Source of the DNA: Spirochaetales bacterium
Lineage (GTDB): Bacteria > Spirochaetota > Spirochaetia > DSM-27196 > Salinispiraceae
NCBI GenBank assembly: GCA_009991955.1
Contig: JAACWS010000022.1
Span: 58,839-122,838, forward strand
Reading direction: 5' to 3'
Length of the DNA stretch: 64,000 nt
The notes beneath the pieces are model-generated. The model saw nothing but the letters and a program-made list of their open reading frames with translations, ran no database searches and was not told the DNA's origin. Positions 43,896 through 52,273 of this stretch are shown here, piece by piece (the first letter of the stretch is position 1; every line of letters begins with the position of its first letter). A program made the translations under genes and the position numbers.

Positions 43896-45365
43896 CTACA
43901 CGAGGTCGTGTTTCACAATTACCTTTCGGTTAGCTAGTACTTCATCAACCCGGCCCAGGGGCAAAGAGTGCGGCGCATTTTTCAGAACCTCCGGATTCTC
44001 CTGGGCTTCTCGGGCGATAGTTTCCATAACCTCAACAAACCGGTCCAAGTCCTCTAAACTTTCACTCTCGGTCGGTTCGATCATGATCGCTTCCTTCACT
44101 ATGAGTGGAAAGTATACTGTTGGGGCATGGATGCCAAAGTCCAGCAGTCGTTTCGCAATATCGAGGGTGTGTACTCCACCGGCGACATAGGGATTTTCTG
44201 CGACGTACTCGTGCATACAGGTTTCGGGATAGGCTGCGGGAAAGATCTTCTCTAGTTTTTTCATTATATAGTTACCACTCAGAACCGCCTGGATACTATT
44301 CTTCCTAATCCCATCGATACCGTGGGAAATTAGGTAGCTATAAGCCCTCAAAAGCACACCAAAATTTCCCCACCCGGTCTTGAGTCGTCCTATCGATTTT
44401 TCTGGAGTCTGGGCACGATAGTGGTCTCCGACCTTTTCTAAGATCGGTCCGGGTAAGAACTGGGCAAGTTCGGGGGTAACACAAATCGGCCCTGCCCCAG
44501 GACCCCCTCCCCCGTGAGGTGTGCCAAAGGTCTTGTGCACGTTAATATGCATAATATCGATTCCGTAGTCGGTGGGCTTAATAATACCTGCGATAGCATT
44601 AAAATTTGCCCCGTCTCCGTAAACGTAGCCCCCGGCCTCGTGCACCATCCGGGCAACTTCCTGAATAGAGTCTTCGAATATGCCCAGAGTACTGGGGTTG
44701 GTAATCATAATTCCGGCAGTTTTAGGGCCAATAAATGGTCGTACAAGGTCGGGAGTGATTTTTCCCCCCGCACCAGATTTGATTGTAATCGGGGTAAATC
44801 CAGCCATTGTAGTAGAAGCAGGATTCGTTCCGTGGGCACTATCGGGAATGAGAATTTCGGTCCGGGTCTCCAGCTCGCCCCGGTTCGCCAAGGCCGCTCG
44901 TATAATGAGTACCCCCGCTAGTTCTCCCTGGGCCCCGGCTGCAGGTTGCAAACTGACAGCCCGCAAGCCGGTAAGTTCGCCCAAGAAATCCTGTAGTTCC
45001 CCAAGTACTGCCAGGGCGGGACTCTTGTCATTGTTCGGATGGGCGTTGAAAAACTCCGGCCAAGAGGCAATAGCCTCGGCTATTTTGGGGTTGTACTTCA
45101 TAGTACACGAGCCCAAGGGGTACATATTCCTGTCTACAGAAAAGTTCGCCTGGGACAGGGCCTTAAAATGCCGCACAACCTGCAGCTCCGAATGCTCGGA
45201 AAAAGCCAAAGGAACCGATCGACCCAGGCCCTCGGGTACGAGGGCAGTCCCATCGAGGGGCTTCGGGTCAGAGGACACATACCTGGTTGCCGGAGCAGCA
45301 GAGGTTTCCCATAATAAGGGTGGAGCAGCAGTAATTATTGTCTGGGGAACGTTCTTGGGTTTCAT
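43896..45365 (-). CDS. gcvPB: Glycine dehydrogenase (decarboxylating) subunit 2, P-protein beta
   Basis: 489 residues. PLP-dependent; the Schiff-base Lys is in MHINVHKTFGTPHGGGGPGAGP (~265-285), with YPLGSCTMKYNP near the N terminus. With GcvPA it forms the split P-protein that decarboxylates glycine and loads the aminomethyl group on GcvH lipoate. The start overlaps the gcvPA stop by 4 bp. Last gene of gcvT-H-PA-PB. Confidence 0.96.
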   Translation of the reverse strand: MKPKNVPQTIITAAPPLLWETSAAPATRYVSSDPKPLDGTALVPEGLGRSVPLAFSEHSELQVVRHFKALSQANFSVDRNMYPLGSCTMKYNPKIAEAIASWPEFFNAHPNNDKSPALAVLGELQDFLGELTGLRAVSLQPAAGAQGELAGVLIIRAALANRGELETRTEILIPDSAHGTNPASTTMAGFTPITIKSGAGGKITPDLVRPFIGPKTAGIMITNPSTLGIFEDSIQEVARMVHEAGGYVYGDGANFNAIAGIIKPTDYGIDIMHINVHKTFGTPHGGGGPGAGPICVTPELAQFLPGPILEKVGDHYRAQTPEKSIGRLKTGWGNFGVLLRAYSYLISHGIDGIRKNSIQAVLSGNYIMKKLEKIFPAAYPETCMHEYVAENPYVAGGVHTLDIAKRLLDFGIHAPTVYFPLIVKEAIMIEPTESESLEDLDRFVEVMETIAREAQENPEVLKNAPHSLPLGRVDEVLANRKVIVKHDLV

Positions 45366-46708
45366 ACCGAAGGCTCCGCTTCCGATCCTACCTCGGCGAG
45401 GGCGGAAAGAAAATCATCGATATCCCGAAGGGCATGCACTTCGGTTAGAGAAAAAAGTATCTCCTGGGGACTCACGGGGATACCCCCTTGGAATCCCCGA
45501 GATTTGAGAGCTTCCACGATATGCCTAGCAGGTTTTGTGGTCCTTACGAGAAGCTCTCGAAAATGGGTTCCCCCCGAGGGTACGGTATACCCGGGTATTT
45601 TCTCTAATTGTTGCCGAAAGTATTCGACCCCTTCTACACAGGCCTGGGCAACCCGGGTCATTCCCGGAGAACCCATAACAGCCATGTAGGCCAGGGCTCG
45701 AAGGGCCATAAGTCCTTGGTTGGTGCAAATGTTACTAGCGGCCTTTTCTCGCCGTATATGTTGTTCACGGGTACTCAAGGTAAGGACAAACATTCGATTT
45801 CCCCGCGAGTCCTTGGTCTCTCCCGCTAAACGGCCGGGCATCCGTCGAATGAGGGAATTTCTGAGGGCAAAAATTCCCAGGTACGGACCACCAAAACTCA
45901 CCGGGATACCCAAAGGCTGGCCCTCGGCGGTGACAATATCGGCCCCGAGTAACCCTGGAGGTTCAAAAATTGCACAATAGAGAGGGTCGGTATGGACGAT
46001 AAATAGTGCCCCCCCATCGTGAACCAATTGGGAAATTCCTCGAAGATCGTGGACCCGGCCATAATAATCGGGGGTAACCGCTACCACCGCAAAAAACAAA
46101 GCCAAATCGATCGTAGAAAAGGTTGGGGTACCTGGCAAAAAATCGTCAAGGAATTCAAATTCCACATCCAAGGGTTCACTGTAGGTTCGACAAATTTGTT
46201 CATATTCAGGGTTGAGGGCTCCCAGGACGAGAACTTTTTTTCGCGAAGGATGTACCCCCTGGGCAAGGCGAATAGCCTCGGCAAGGGCAGTTGCACCGTC
46301 GTAATGACTGGCGTTCACAACATCCATCTTGAGGAGCTCGGCGGTGTAGGTTTGGTATTCAAAGAGGGCCTGCAAAGTTCCTTGACTAGCCTCGGCCTGG
46401 TAAGGGGTATAGGCGGTCGAAAACGAACCATCCGATCCTATCGCATTCACGCTCGCGGGGATGTAGTGGTAGTAGTATCCACCACCGACGAACGACCGCT
46501 GGGGAGGAAAAGACCCATGGGCTGTCATTCCTTGAAGTAGTCGTCGAAAATGACTCTCGAGCTCTTGTTCGCTTGTTCCTTCGGGAAGATCAAAGGAAGG
46601 AAAAAGAAGATCCTGGGGTAACCGACGAAAAAGTTGCCGTTGATCGGTTAGTCCCAGGGTTTTTAGTTGGCTAGCTACCCCAGACTCGTTTAATCCTCGA
46701 AAGTCCAT
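45362..46708 (-). CDS. gcvPA: Glycine dehydrogenase (decarboxylating) subunit 1, P-protein alpha
   Basis: 448 residues, the normal length of the split N-terminal P-protein half. Typical blocks: SFVGGGYYYHYIPASVN, YTPYQAEASQGTLQALFEYQT, ADIVTAEGQPLGIPVSFGGPYLG and LSTREQHIRREKAASNICTNQ. Has no PLP Lys of its own and pairs with GcvPB. Begins 9 bp after gcvH. Confidence 0.96.
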   Translation of the reverse strand: MDFRGLNESGVASQLKTLGLTDQRQLFRRLPQDLLFPSFDLPEGTSEQELESHFRRLLQGMTAHGSFPPQRSFVGGGYYYHYIPASVNAIGSDGSFSTAYTPYQAEASQGTLQALFEYQTYTAELLKMDVVNASHYDGATALAEAIRLAQGVHPSRKKVLVLGALNPEYEQICRTYSEPLDVEFEFLDDFLPGTPTFSTIDLALFFAVVAVTPDYYGRVHDLRGISQLVHDGGALFIVHTDPLYCAIFEPPGLLGADIVTAEGQPLGIPVSFGGPYLGIFALRNSLIRRMPGRLAGETKDSRGNRMFVLTLSTREQHIRREKAASNICTNQGLMALRALAYMAVMGSPGMTRVAQACVEGVEYFRQQLEKIPGYTVPSGGTHFRELLVRTTKPARHIVEALKSRGFQGGIPVSPQEILFSLTEVHALRDIDDFLSALAEVGSEAEPSV

Positions 46709-46717
46709 CGTTCCCTC

Positions 46718-47104
46718 TTAGTCCAGCCCCTTCACATACTCTTGATAGTCCGCGGCACTCATGAGGGTGTCGTACTCGTCAGGTTGAGAAATTTTTACCT
46801 TCATAATCCACCCATCACCAAAGGGATCTTGGTTAATTTTTTCTGGATTATCTTTGAGTAACACATTGATTTCGATAATTTCGCCGGTCATGGGCATAAA
46901 AACGTCGCTGGCTGCTTTTACGCTTTCGACGACCCCAAAAGCCTGTCCCTTTGTCAGGTTCTTTCCTAGATCGGGAAACTCTACAAACACTACATCTCCC
47001 AGACTATCTTGAGCATAATCGGAAATACCAATTACCGCCACATCACCCTCGATTCGGGCCCATTCGTGGCTATCTTGGTACCGAACATTGTCTTTGTATT
47101 CCAT
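46718..47104 (-). CDS. gcvH: Glycine cleavage system H protein
   Basis: 128 residues. The lipoyl-Lys is in GVVESVKAASDVFMPMTGEI near residue 64, with YAQDSLGDVVFVEFPDLG before it. GcvH shuttles the aminomethyl group between P, T and L proteins. Starts 3 bp after gcvT. No L-protein or lipoate genes appear nearby. Confidence 0.97.
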   Translation of the reverse strand: MEYKDNVRYQDSHEWARIEGDVAVIGISDYAQDSLGDVVFVEFPDLGKNLTKGQAFGVVESVKAASDVFMPMTGEIIEINVLLKDNPEKINQDPFGDGWIMKVKISQPDEYDTLMSAADYQEYVKGLD

Positions 47105-47107
47105 AGA

Positions 47108-48187
47108 TTACTCCTTTTTTTGGGTTCCCCCGGGGTACAGCGGAGGGGCAATTACTCGGGCAGCTTTTTTTACTCCCCTAATCTCTATGCTAATTGGGTC
47201 ACCAGGTTTTCCTTCGAAATCCCAATTGACCCTGGCATTCCCTGCAAATATATCATTAGTCGGCGAATACATACCACTAGAGATCGACCCTAATTTGGTT
47301 TCTCCCGCCGAGTCAAACACCGGGTAGCCTTGTCGGGGAACGGCCTTCTCTTCCATAGTAAACCATAGAAGCCGATATTTTGGGGGCATGTTTTGAAAAC
47401 TCTCCACCCCTCGCAGTAGCTCGAGTCTCTTTTTTCGTATTGCCCAACCCAAACTCGTATCTTGGGGTCTGAGGGTTCGGTCTAATTCGTGACCGTAGAG
47501 CATATACCCCGCCTCGAACCGTAAACTATCCCGGGCGGCTAAGCCTATTGGCTTTACCCTAGGATCGGATAGTAGATCTTCCCATAGCCCCAGTCCCTCG
47601 GTGATAGGAAGAATTACTTCAATTCCAAACTCACCGGTGTATCCCGTTCTGCTCACTATCAGGTTCTTATCGAGCCATACCTCGTTTCTCTCTTCGGGAA
47701 GGGTACCGCCGCCTATCTTTTTCCATACTTCGCCCGACTCTGGTCCTTGGAGGGCTATCATAATTGAGTCAAAGGTAATGTCTTGGTAGGTAAGGGTACC
47801 TTTTTGGGGGTGATGAAGAAAGAATTCCTCCAGAATTGTTTCTCTATTTGCAGCATTCACGACAAAAAGAAAGTCTTCTGGACCGAGTCGAAAGAGATAA
47901 ACATCATCAACAATTCTACCCTGGATGTCCAAGACAAGACCGTATCGAGCCCGACCAGCGGTCAGGTCCTGGGCGTTAATCGTGGTAAAGGTTTCGAAGT
48001 AGATGGCCGCCGATGGTCCTTGGACACGAATTCTCCCCATGTGGGAAATATCGAAGATACCAGCTTTTTCTCGGACCCACCGGTGTTCTTCTAGGGGGCC
48101 CGAAAACTGCATAGGAAGTTCCCAGCCCGCAAAGGTACTCATTTTGCCACCATACAAACGGTGAAGGGTTTCAAGCGGTGTATTCAT
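47108..48187 (-). CDS. gcvT: Glycine cleavage system T protein (aminomethyltransferase)
   Basis: 359 residues. GcvT features: MSTFAGWELPMQFSG near the N terminus, the catalytic-region Asp in FDISHMGRIRVQGP (~45-58), GLVLDIQGRIVDDVYLFRL and ISRTGYTGEFGIEV-like VSRTGYTGEFGIEV (~175). Moves the C1 unit to tetrahydrofolate, releasing ammonia. First gene of the operon; AAGGAAGG precedes the ATG and a TATACT -10 lies about 30 bp upstream. No glycine riboswitch consensus is present before it. Confidence 0.95.
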   Translation of the reverse strand: MNTPLETLHRLYGGKMSTFAGWELPMQFSGPLEEHRWVREKAGIFDISHMGRIRVQGPSAAIYFETFTTINAQDLTAGRARYGLVLDIQGRIVDDVYLFRLGPEDFLFVVNAANRETILEEFFLHHPQKGTLTYQDITFDSIMIALQGPESGEVWKKIGGGTLPEERNEVWLDKNLIVSRTGYTGEFGIEVILPITEGLGLWEDLLSDPRVKPIGLAARDSLRFEAGYMLYGHELDRTLRPQDTSLGWAIRKKRLELLRGVESFQNMPPKYRLLWFTMEEKAVPRQGYPVFDSAGETKLGSISSGMYSPTNDIFAGNARVNWDFEGKPGDPISIEIRGVKKAARVIAPPLYPGGTQKKE

Positions 48188-48518
48188 AGGCCTTCCTTCT
48201 CGGTTTCTTTTTAGTATACACCCCTTGGCGCCGGCTTAGCAGCAAAAGAAACGGAGGAAGGTATCCACAAGTTATCCACAATGACTGTCTACAAAAAGTT
48301 ACCACCAAGGCTCTATCCTACCTAGATGTAGGCTCACCTAAGACCTGGTAGTAATGGAGATATTAGTAGTAATTAGTTGCAATTATTGGCTAAATTGTTA
48401 TATTACAATGAGTAAGGACAATAGTTCGCACCTGGCGGAAATTTGTGAAGAAACTATCCACAGGCTATGCACAGATTTGCGCCCAGGAAACTGGGCGGTT
48501 GATCGCTCGACTGGAAAT
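48188..48518. promoter_or_regulatory. gcvT-jag intergenic region with DnaA-box cluster
   Basis: 331 bp between the gcv operon and jag. It contains a perfect DnaA box TTATCCACA (48272-48280), a neighbouring GTATCCACA (48261-48269), CTATCCACA (48454-48462) and CTATGCACA (48465-48473), all on the plus strand. Between them is an AT-rich stretch (48357-48410) with TAGTAGTAATTAG. A CGCCCAG/CTGGGCG hairpin (about 48479-48496) follows the jag stop without a clear T run. An upstream part also carries the gcvT promoter. The open frame on the plus strand here is not gene-like. Confidence 0.6.
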
Positions 48519-49247
48519 TTAGAAGCCGCTTTTGTAAATAACGCGAACCTGCTTGTAAAGACCTTCACCTTCGCTCTTGGTCTCGATGTCCTCTACGTTT
48601 GCTAAGGCAGTATGGATGAGCCTACGTTCGAAGGGGTTCATTGGTTCGAGGAGTCGAGACTTTCTGGTTCGTTTTACTTGATCTCCCACTTTTTCGGCCA
48701 ATCGAATGAGCGCTTCTTCCCGACGACTTCGATAGTTTTCGCTGTCAAGGACAACTCGATACCCTTCGTCGACCATCCGTGCGGCAATTACGTTTACAAG
48801 AAGCTGAAGGGCATCGAGGTTCTTACCTTTTTTTCCAATAAGTATTCCCGAGTACTCGCTGTCTAGACGGATGCCAATCTTGTCCTCCTCCCGATAGGCG
48901 ATAATCGCCTTCGCTGGAAAACCCATTTTCTCGGTGGTCCCATGGATAAAATCGACGAGGGCGTGCTCAAGATCATTTTCGGGCTCGGGGTTGTAACTTC
49001 CTCGAACCTTAGGTACCTCAGTTTGAACCCTTGGCTTCGATTTTGGTGCTGCTGGAGTCGTATCGAAACGGTTTCCGTCAACATCCTGGGTATGCACCCG
49101 GATGACGACCTTCTTATTAAAATTGAACAAACCTGCTTTTTGGGTTTCAACGATTTCAACATCAAACTCGTCTCGTTGAAGACCCAGAGACTCTACTGCC
49201 GTATCGATTGCTTCTCGCTCGGTCTTACCTTCAAATTCGTATACCAT
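48519..49247 (-). CDS. jag: Jag/KhpB RNA-binding protein (Jag-N, KH, R3H)
   Basis: 242 residues. The Jag-N domain (1-50, MVYEFEGKTEREAIDTAVES), a basic linker, a KH domain with the GxxG loop as IGKKGKNLDALQ (~140-155) and an R3H domain ending PMNPFERRLIHTALANVED (~205-225). Known Jag/KhpB proteins bind RNA and affect cell shape and division. Next to yidC as in many bacteria. Reads leftward with yidC, 14 bp apart. Confidence 0.94.
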   Translation of the reverse strand: MVYEFEGKTEREAIDTAVESLGLQRDEFDVEIVETQKAGLFNFNKKVVIRVHTQDVDGNRFDTTPAAPKSKPRVQTEVPKVRGSYNPEPENDLEHALVDFIHGTTEKMGFPAKAIIAYREEDKIGIRLDSEYSGILIGKKGKNLDALQLLVNVIAARMVDEGYRVVLDSENYRSRREEALIRLAEKVGDQVKRTRKSRLLEPMNPFERRLIHTALANVEDIETKSEGEGLYKQVRVIYKSGF

Positions 49248-49261
49248 TATTTCTCCTCGCC

Positions 49262-51019
49262 TTACGCTTTCTTTGTCTTATCGTGGCGATTAACCCAAAG
49301 CTGCTGAAGCATTGTTATTATGTTCTGGGCTATCCAGTACACAAGAAGTCCTGAGGGCACACTATAAAGGACAAAGAAAAAGATTATCGGCATCATATAC
49401 AACATCATTTTTTGCGTTCCCGCTTGGGACGAAGCTTGGGGCTGTTGGGTTACCTTCCCATAAAAAAGTTGACTTGCCAGGTAAATAAAGGGTAGCAAGT
49501 GAAGCTGGGTCCAACCTAAAAGCGGAATCACAAATCCAAATTCCAACACTACATCTGGGGAAGATAGGTCGATAATCCACCCGGGTATAAACGATGCTCC
49601 CCGGAGATCAAAGTGATTGTTGAACAATCCGTACATCGCAATGAAGAAGGGAAACTGAATAAGAATAGGCAAACATCCACCCAAGGGATTTACCCCTTCT
49701 TTCTTATACATTTCTGCAACCGCAGCATTCATTTTTTGGGGATTATCTTTGAGTTTTTCTTGGATCTCTTTCATTTTTGGTGCCAGAGCCTGCATCTTGT
49801 GGGTCGACTCGTGGCTCTTCTTGGTCAAGGGATAAAAGAGAAGTTTTACAACAATCGTCAAAAGGATAATTGCAATTCCCCAGTTCGGTACCAAGAAGTA
49901 AAAGAGCTGTAGTCCTTCCTTCAAGAGATTCTCTAACCAGCCGAGGAAGTTACTATCGATAAGTTCGTCGAGTTTTAGGTTGGCGATTCCGAACTGGTTG
50001 TCCGTAGCCCGATTATATACGCGTAGATTAGTATCCTTCTTAGGTCCGGCGTAAAAACGAAATACATCCTCCTGGCTACTGGAGGTAATAATTGCCCGCT
50101 CAAGAGCAATTTGGTTACTCGCAACCCCTTGGGCATTTGGATCGGTAGCAAAGACGGTAGTAAAATTCGCGTTTCCTGGAACGGCTACAAAGGAGAAGTA
50201 TTTTCCGTCAACGGCGATCCAAGTTTGGCGGGTATCTAAGGTTTGGGGACTACCAGGATTTGATCGATTATAGACTTCCCGATTGTCGTTTGAGTATCCA
50301 AGGAAACGACGGAAGTCGGAGCTTCGCGCATTTTGGCGTTTATTTGGGTCAAAGAAGGGTCCAATTTGAGGACCCATAAGAACCGAGTATCCACGATCGT
50401 TGGTATTAACCAGAGGAATTCCCCGATTGAGATCCTGAATATCTACCTTCAATTCGAACATGTACTCGCCGGGTTGGAATGTGTAAGTCTTCGTAACCCG
50501 AAAGGGTCGTTCTTCTTGGCCAACCTGTACATAGTCTCGGGTAAATCGGTAGATGTTATCTTGGCCCGTTCGTTCTTGGACAAAAAGTGCATCCATGACT
50601 TGCCCGTTCCACCCCCCAAACACCGTTCGTAAACCAGGAAGATCGGACCCATCGTCCAAAACCATATTTACCGGATACTCGCCGTCCCGGTGTTGTAGGA
50701 GCTCAAAGCTCACGAGGGTAGCCCCTCGGGGATCGATTATAGCTCGAAAGGTTTCGTTGTCCGTATAGGTAATAGGCCCGAGGCTGCGGGGTTCGTCGCC
50801 AAAAGGTTCGAACCTTCCCAAAGTCGACCCAGGCAACGGTTGAGCACTCGTTTGTGTAGTTGGAGCAGCCTGGGTTGTTTCAGCCGGAACCGTCACTGCT
50901 TGTACCGCTTGGGCAGTCGAATCTACCGGAACAGGAGGGTAGAGCAATGTTTGTATAGTAAAACCAATTGTTATAACTATGACCGAGAGTACAACCGCAA
51001 GTAATGTTCGTTTATCCAT
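49262..51019 (-). CDS. yidC: Membrane protein insertase YidC/OxaA
   Basis: 585 residues, the Gram-negative-type form: N-terminal membrane helix (residues 5-27), a large periplasmic beta domain (~60-350), then five conserved helices with LKEGLQLFYFLVPNWGIAII, MYKKEGVNPLGGCLPILIQFPFFIAMY and a C-terminal YWIAQNIITMLQQLWVNR. Inserts proteins in the inner membrane with or without Sec. Lies between rnpA and jag; yidD is absent from the usual spot. Confidence 0.96.
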   Translation of the reverse strand: MDKRTLLAVVLSVIVITIGFTIQTLLYPPVPVDSTAQAVQAVTVPAETTQAAPTTQTSAQPLPGSTLGRFEPFGDEPRSLGPITYTDNETFRAIIDPRGATLVSFELLQHRDGEYPVNMVLDDGSDLPGLRTVFGGWNGQVMDALFVQERTGQDNIYRFTRDYVQVGQEERPFRVTKTYTFQPGEYMFELKVDIQDLNRGIPLVNTNDRGYSVLMGPQIGPFFDPNKRQNARSSDFRRFLGYSNDNREVYNRSNPGSPQTLDTRQTWIAVDGKYFSFVAVPGNANFTTVFATDPNAQGVASNQIALERAIITSSSQEDVFRFYAGPKKDTNLRVYNRATDNQFGIANLKLDELIDSNFLGWLENLLKEGLQLFYFLVPNWGIAIILLTIVVKLLFYPLTKKSHESTHKMQALAPKMKEIQEKLKDNPQKMNAAVAEMYKKEGVNPLGGCLPILIQFPFFIAMYGLFNNHFDLRGASFIPGWIIDLSSPDVVLEFGFVIPLLGWTQLHLLPFIYLASQLFYGKVTQQPQASSQAGTQKMMLYMMPIIFFFVLYSVPSGLLVYWIAQNIITMLQQLWVNRHDKTKKA

Positions 51020-51113
51020 GAAATCCTCAAGAAACGGACATTCCTTATAGATAGTAGGAAAGTTCCGGTTAGATTTTCTTCGCTAGGTGCATTAGGTTTC
51101 TAAAAGCACCCCA

Positions 51114-51491
51114 TTATGATTCAGGGTCCAGCCCCTGCCTGGTTTCTGGCAACTGTAAGAGATTCGCCCGAGAGAGCAAATCGGAAATCTGGTTTTTTCG
51201 ATCCTGATATGTATAATCCCCGGAATAAAAAATAAAGGCAACATCAAAACCGGGTCGCAGTAGGGGTTTAAGGTTTCGAAAAACCTCTTTACCAACCCTT
51301 TTTACGTAATTTCGCTCAATTGCATTTCCATACCGTCGGCCGGGACTCACCAAAAGCCGACTAAAAGCTAGTTCGTTTGGAAGAACCCGGAGACTACACC
51401 CCCGGACGCTCCACCGCATAGGGGAAGAAAGGACACTTCGTACAAGCCCTCTTCCCCGTAGTCTTTCAGCCTTAGTAAGGCTTCTTTTCAT
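51114..51491 (-). CDS. rnpA: Ribonuclease P protein component
   Basis: 125 residues, basic, with the RNR-type motif in [23 protein letters not shown] near 53-75 that binds the RNase P RNA. Needed for 5' processing of tRNA. Its ATG lies inside rpmH, which it overlaps by 20 bp in another frame. No RNase P RNA gene is seen here. Confidence 0.93.
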   Translation of the reverse strand: MKRSLTKAERLRGRGLVRSVLSSPMRWSVRGCSLRVLPNELAFSRLLVSPGRRYGNAIERNYVKRVGKEVFRNLKPLLRPGFDVAFIFYSGDYTYQDRKNQISDLLSRANLLQLPETRQGLDPES

Positions 51492-51627
51492 CAGAAACGG
51501 TAAGTTTAGTTCGTCCCTTGGCTCGTCGTCTTTTTAAGACCAATCGGCCACCCTTGGTTTTCATTCTGGCTCGAAAACCAAATTTTCGGGTCCTCTTGGT
51601 TCGACTTGGCTGATATGTACGCTTCAT
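51472..51627 (-). CDS. rpmH: 50S ribosomal protein L34
   Basis: 51 residues, too short for many gene filters. The sequence begins [20 protein letters not shown] and continues [19 protein letters not shown], unmistakable L34. AGGAG sits 7 bp before the ATG. A short C-terminal extension ([11 protein letters not shown]) overlaps the start of rnpA. Its own strong promoter is upstream. Confidence 0.97.
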   Translation of the reverse strand: MKRTYQPSRTKRTRKFGFRARMKTKGGRLVLKRRRAKGRTKLTVSDEKKPY

Positions 51628-51656
51628 TCTATGACTCCTCTATAAATGAGTAGCGA

Positions 51657-51686
51657 AGTATAGGGTATAAATTCTGGAATTGTCAA
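51657..51686 (-). promoter_or_regulatory. rpmH promoter
   Basis: Minus strand consensus TTGACA (51681-51686), 18-bp spacer and TATACT (51657-51662). Expected start near 51650, leaving a ~23-nt leader with AGGAG. Confidence 0.7.
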
Positions 51687-51696
51687 TCAATGCTCC

Positions 51697-51794
51697 GGGG
51701 ACCTCTATAATCCAATTTCCTGGCTAAGTTGGTCATTGCACCGCAATGACTTTAGATCCTGAGCCGATTAAGAATAGCGGTTTATAGAGGTCCC
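51697..51794 (-). repeat. Inverted-repeat element copy 2 (MITE-like)
   Basis: 98 bp flanked by perfect 13-bp terminal inverted repeats, GGGACCTCTATAA (51698-51710) and its complement TTATAGAGGTCCC (51782-51794). Inside is a smaller perfect hairpin TCATTGC/GCAATGA (51733-51749). Its reverse complement aligns with 38451-38544. It fills the gap between rpmH's promoter and the dciA stop codon, ending at the last base of that gene. No target duplication is evident. Confidence 0.8.
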
Positions 51795-52273
51795 TAGGAT
51801 CCGAGCTTTTTGAGTCTTTCCATAAGGGATTGAATCTCTGGATCTTCTACTATCGGTAACTCGCTTTGCACAGGTGGTATTTCTTTTCCTTTGGCTTCGA
51901 GAGCTTTTCGTCCTTTCTCCCGTTGGATCTTCATGTTTTCCTGAAGGTCTTTCCGTTGGAGATCGATTGTGGGTTTGCCCATTTGATTTGGTTCAACACA
52001 TCGCATCAGAAGATTGGTTATTTCTAGCTGGGGATATTGGGCCATGAGCCGGCGCAAAATTCGATCTTTTTCGAAGGTGAGTTTTTGAATCCAGCCCGGA
52101 TGGTCTACATAGACTATAGCCGTTCCATTTTTTATGTCGACCACCTGACTATGGTCGGCAAGCCCTGGACCGGCTATTTCTTGCCAGCGGGAGAAAAATT
52201 GGGAATAGGTGCCCCCGGCTTCTAATCCATGGGTTTCAAAGTATCGATGGAGAATATCAGAGGCTTTCTTCAT
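51794..52273 (-). CDS. dciA: DUF721/DciA-type replication initiation protein
   Basis: 159 residues from ATG 52273, which has GGAG 6 bp upstream and starts the domain (KKASDILHRYFETHGL). The frame opens 46 codons earlier but that part lies within recF. The DUF721 core covers ~1-90, with FSRWQEIAGPGLADHSQVVDIKNG and VDHPGWIQKLTFEKDRIL. DciA proteins help load the replicative helicase in bacteria lacking DnaC. A charged helical tail follows. It overlaps the recF end by 17 bp and lies in the origin cluster. Confidence 0.85.
   Translation of the reverse strand: MKKASDILHRYFETHGLEAGGTYSQFFSRWQEIAGPGLADHSQVVDIKNGTAIVYVDHPGWIQKLTFEKDRILRRLMAQYPQLEITNLLMRCVEPNQMGKPTIDLQRKDLQENMKIQREKGRKALEAKGKEIPPVQSELPIVEDPEIQSLMERLKKLGS

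Noticed and set aside
48188..48350. Glycine riboswitch before gcvT
   Set aside because: The strand leading into gcvT lacks the conserved glycine aptamer core; only a -10 and DnaA boxes are visible.
48354..48605. Plus-strand 83-codon frame antisense to the end of jag
   Set aside because: It spans DnaA boxes, has no ribosome-binding site, and overlaps conserved jag coding; composition is not protein-like.
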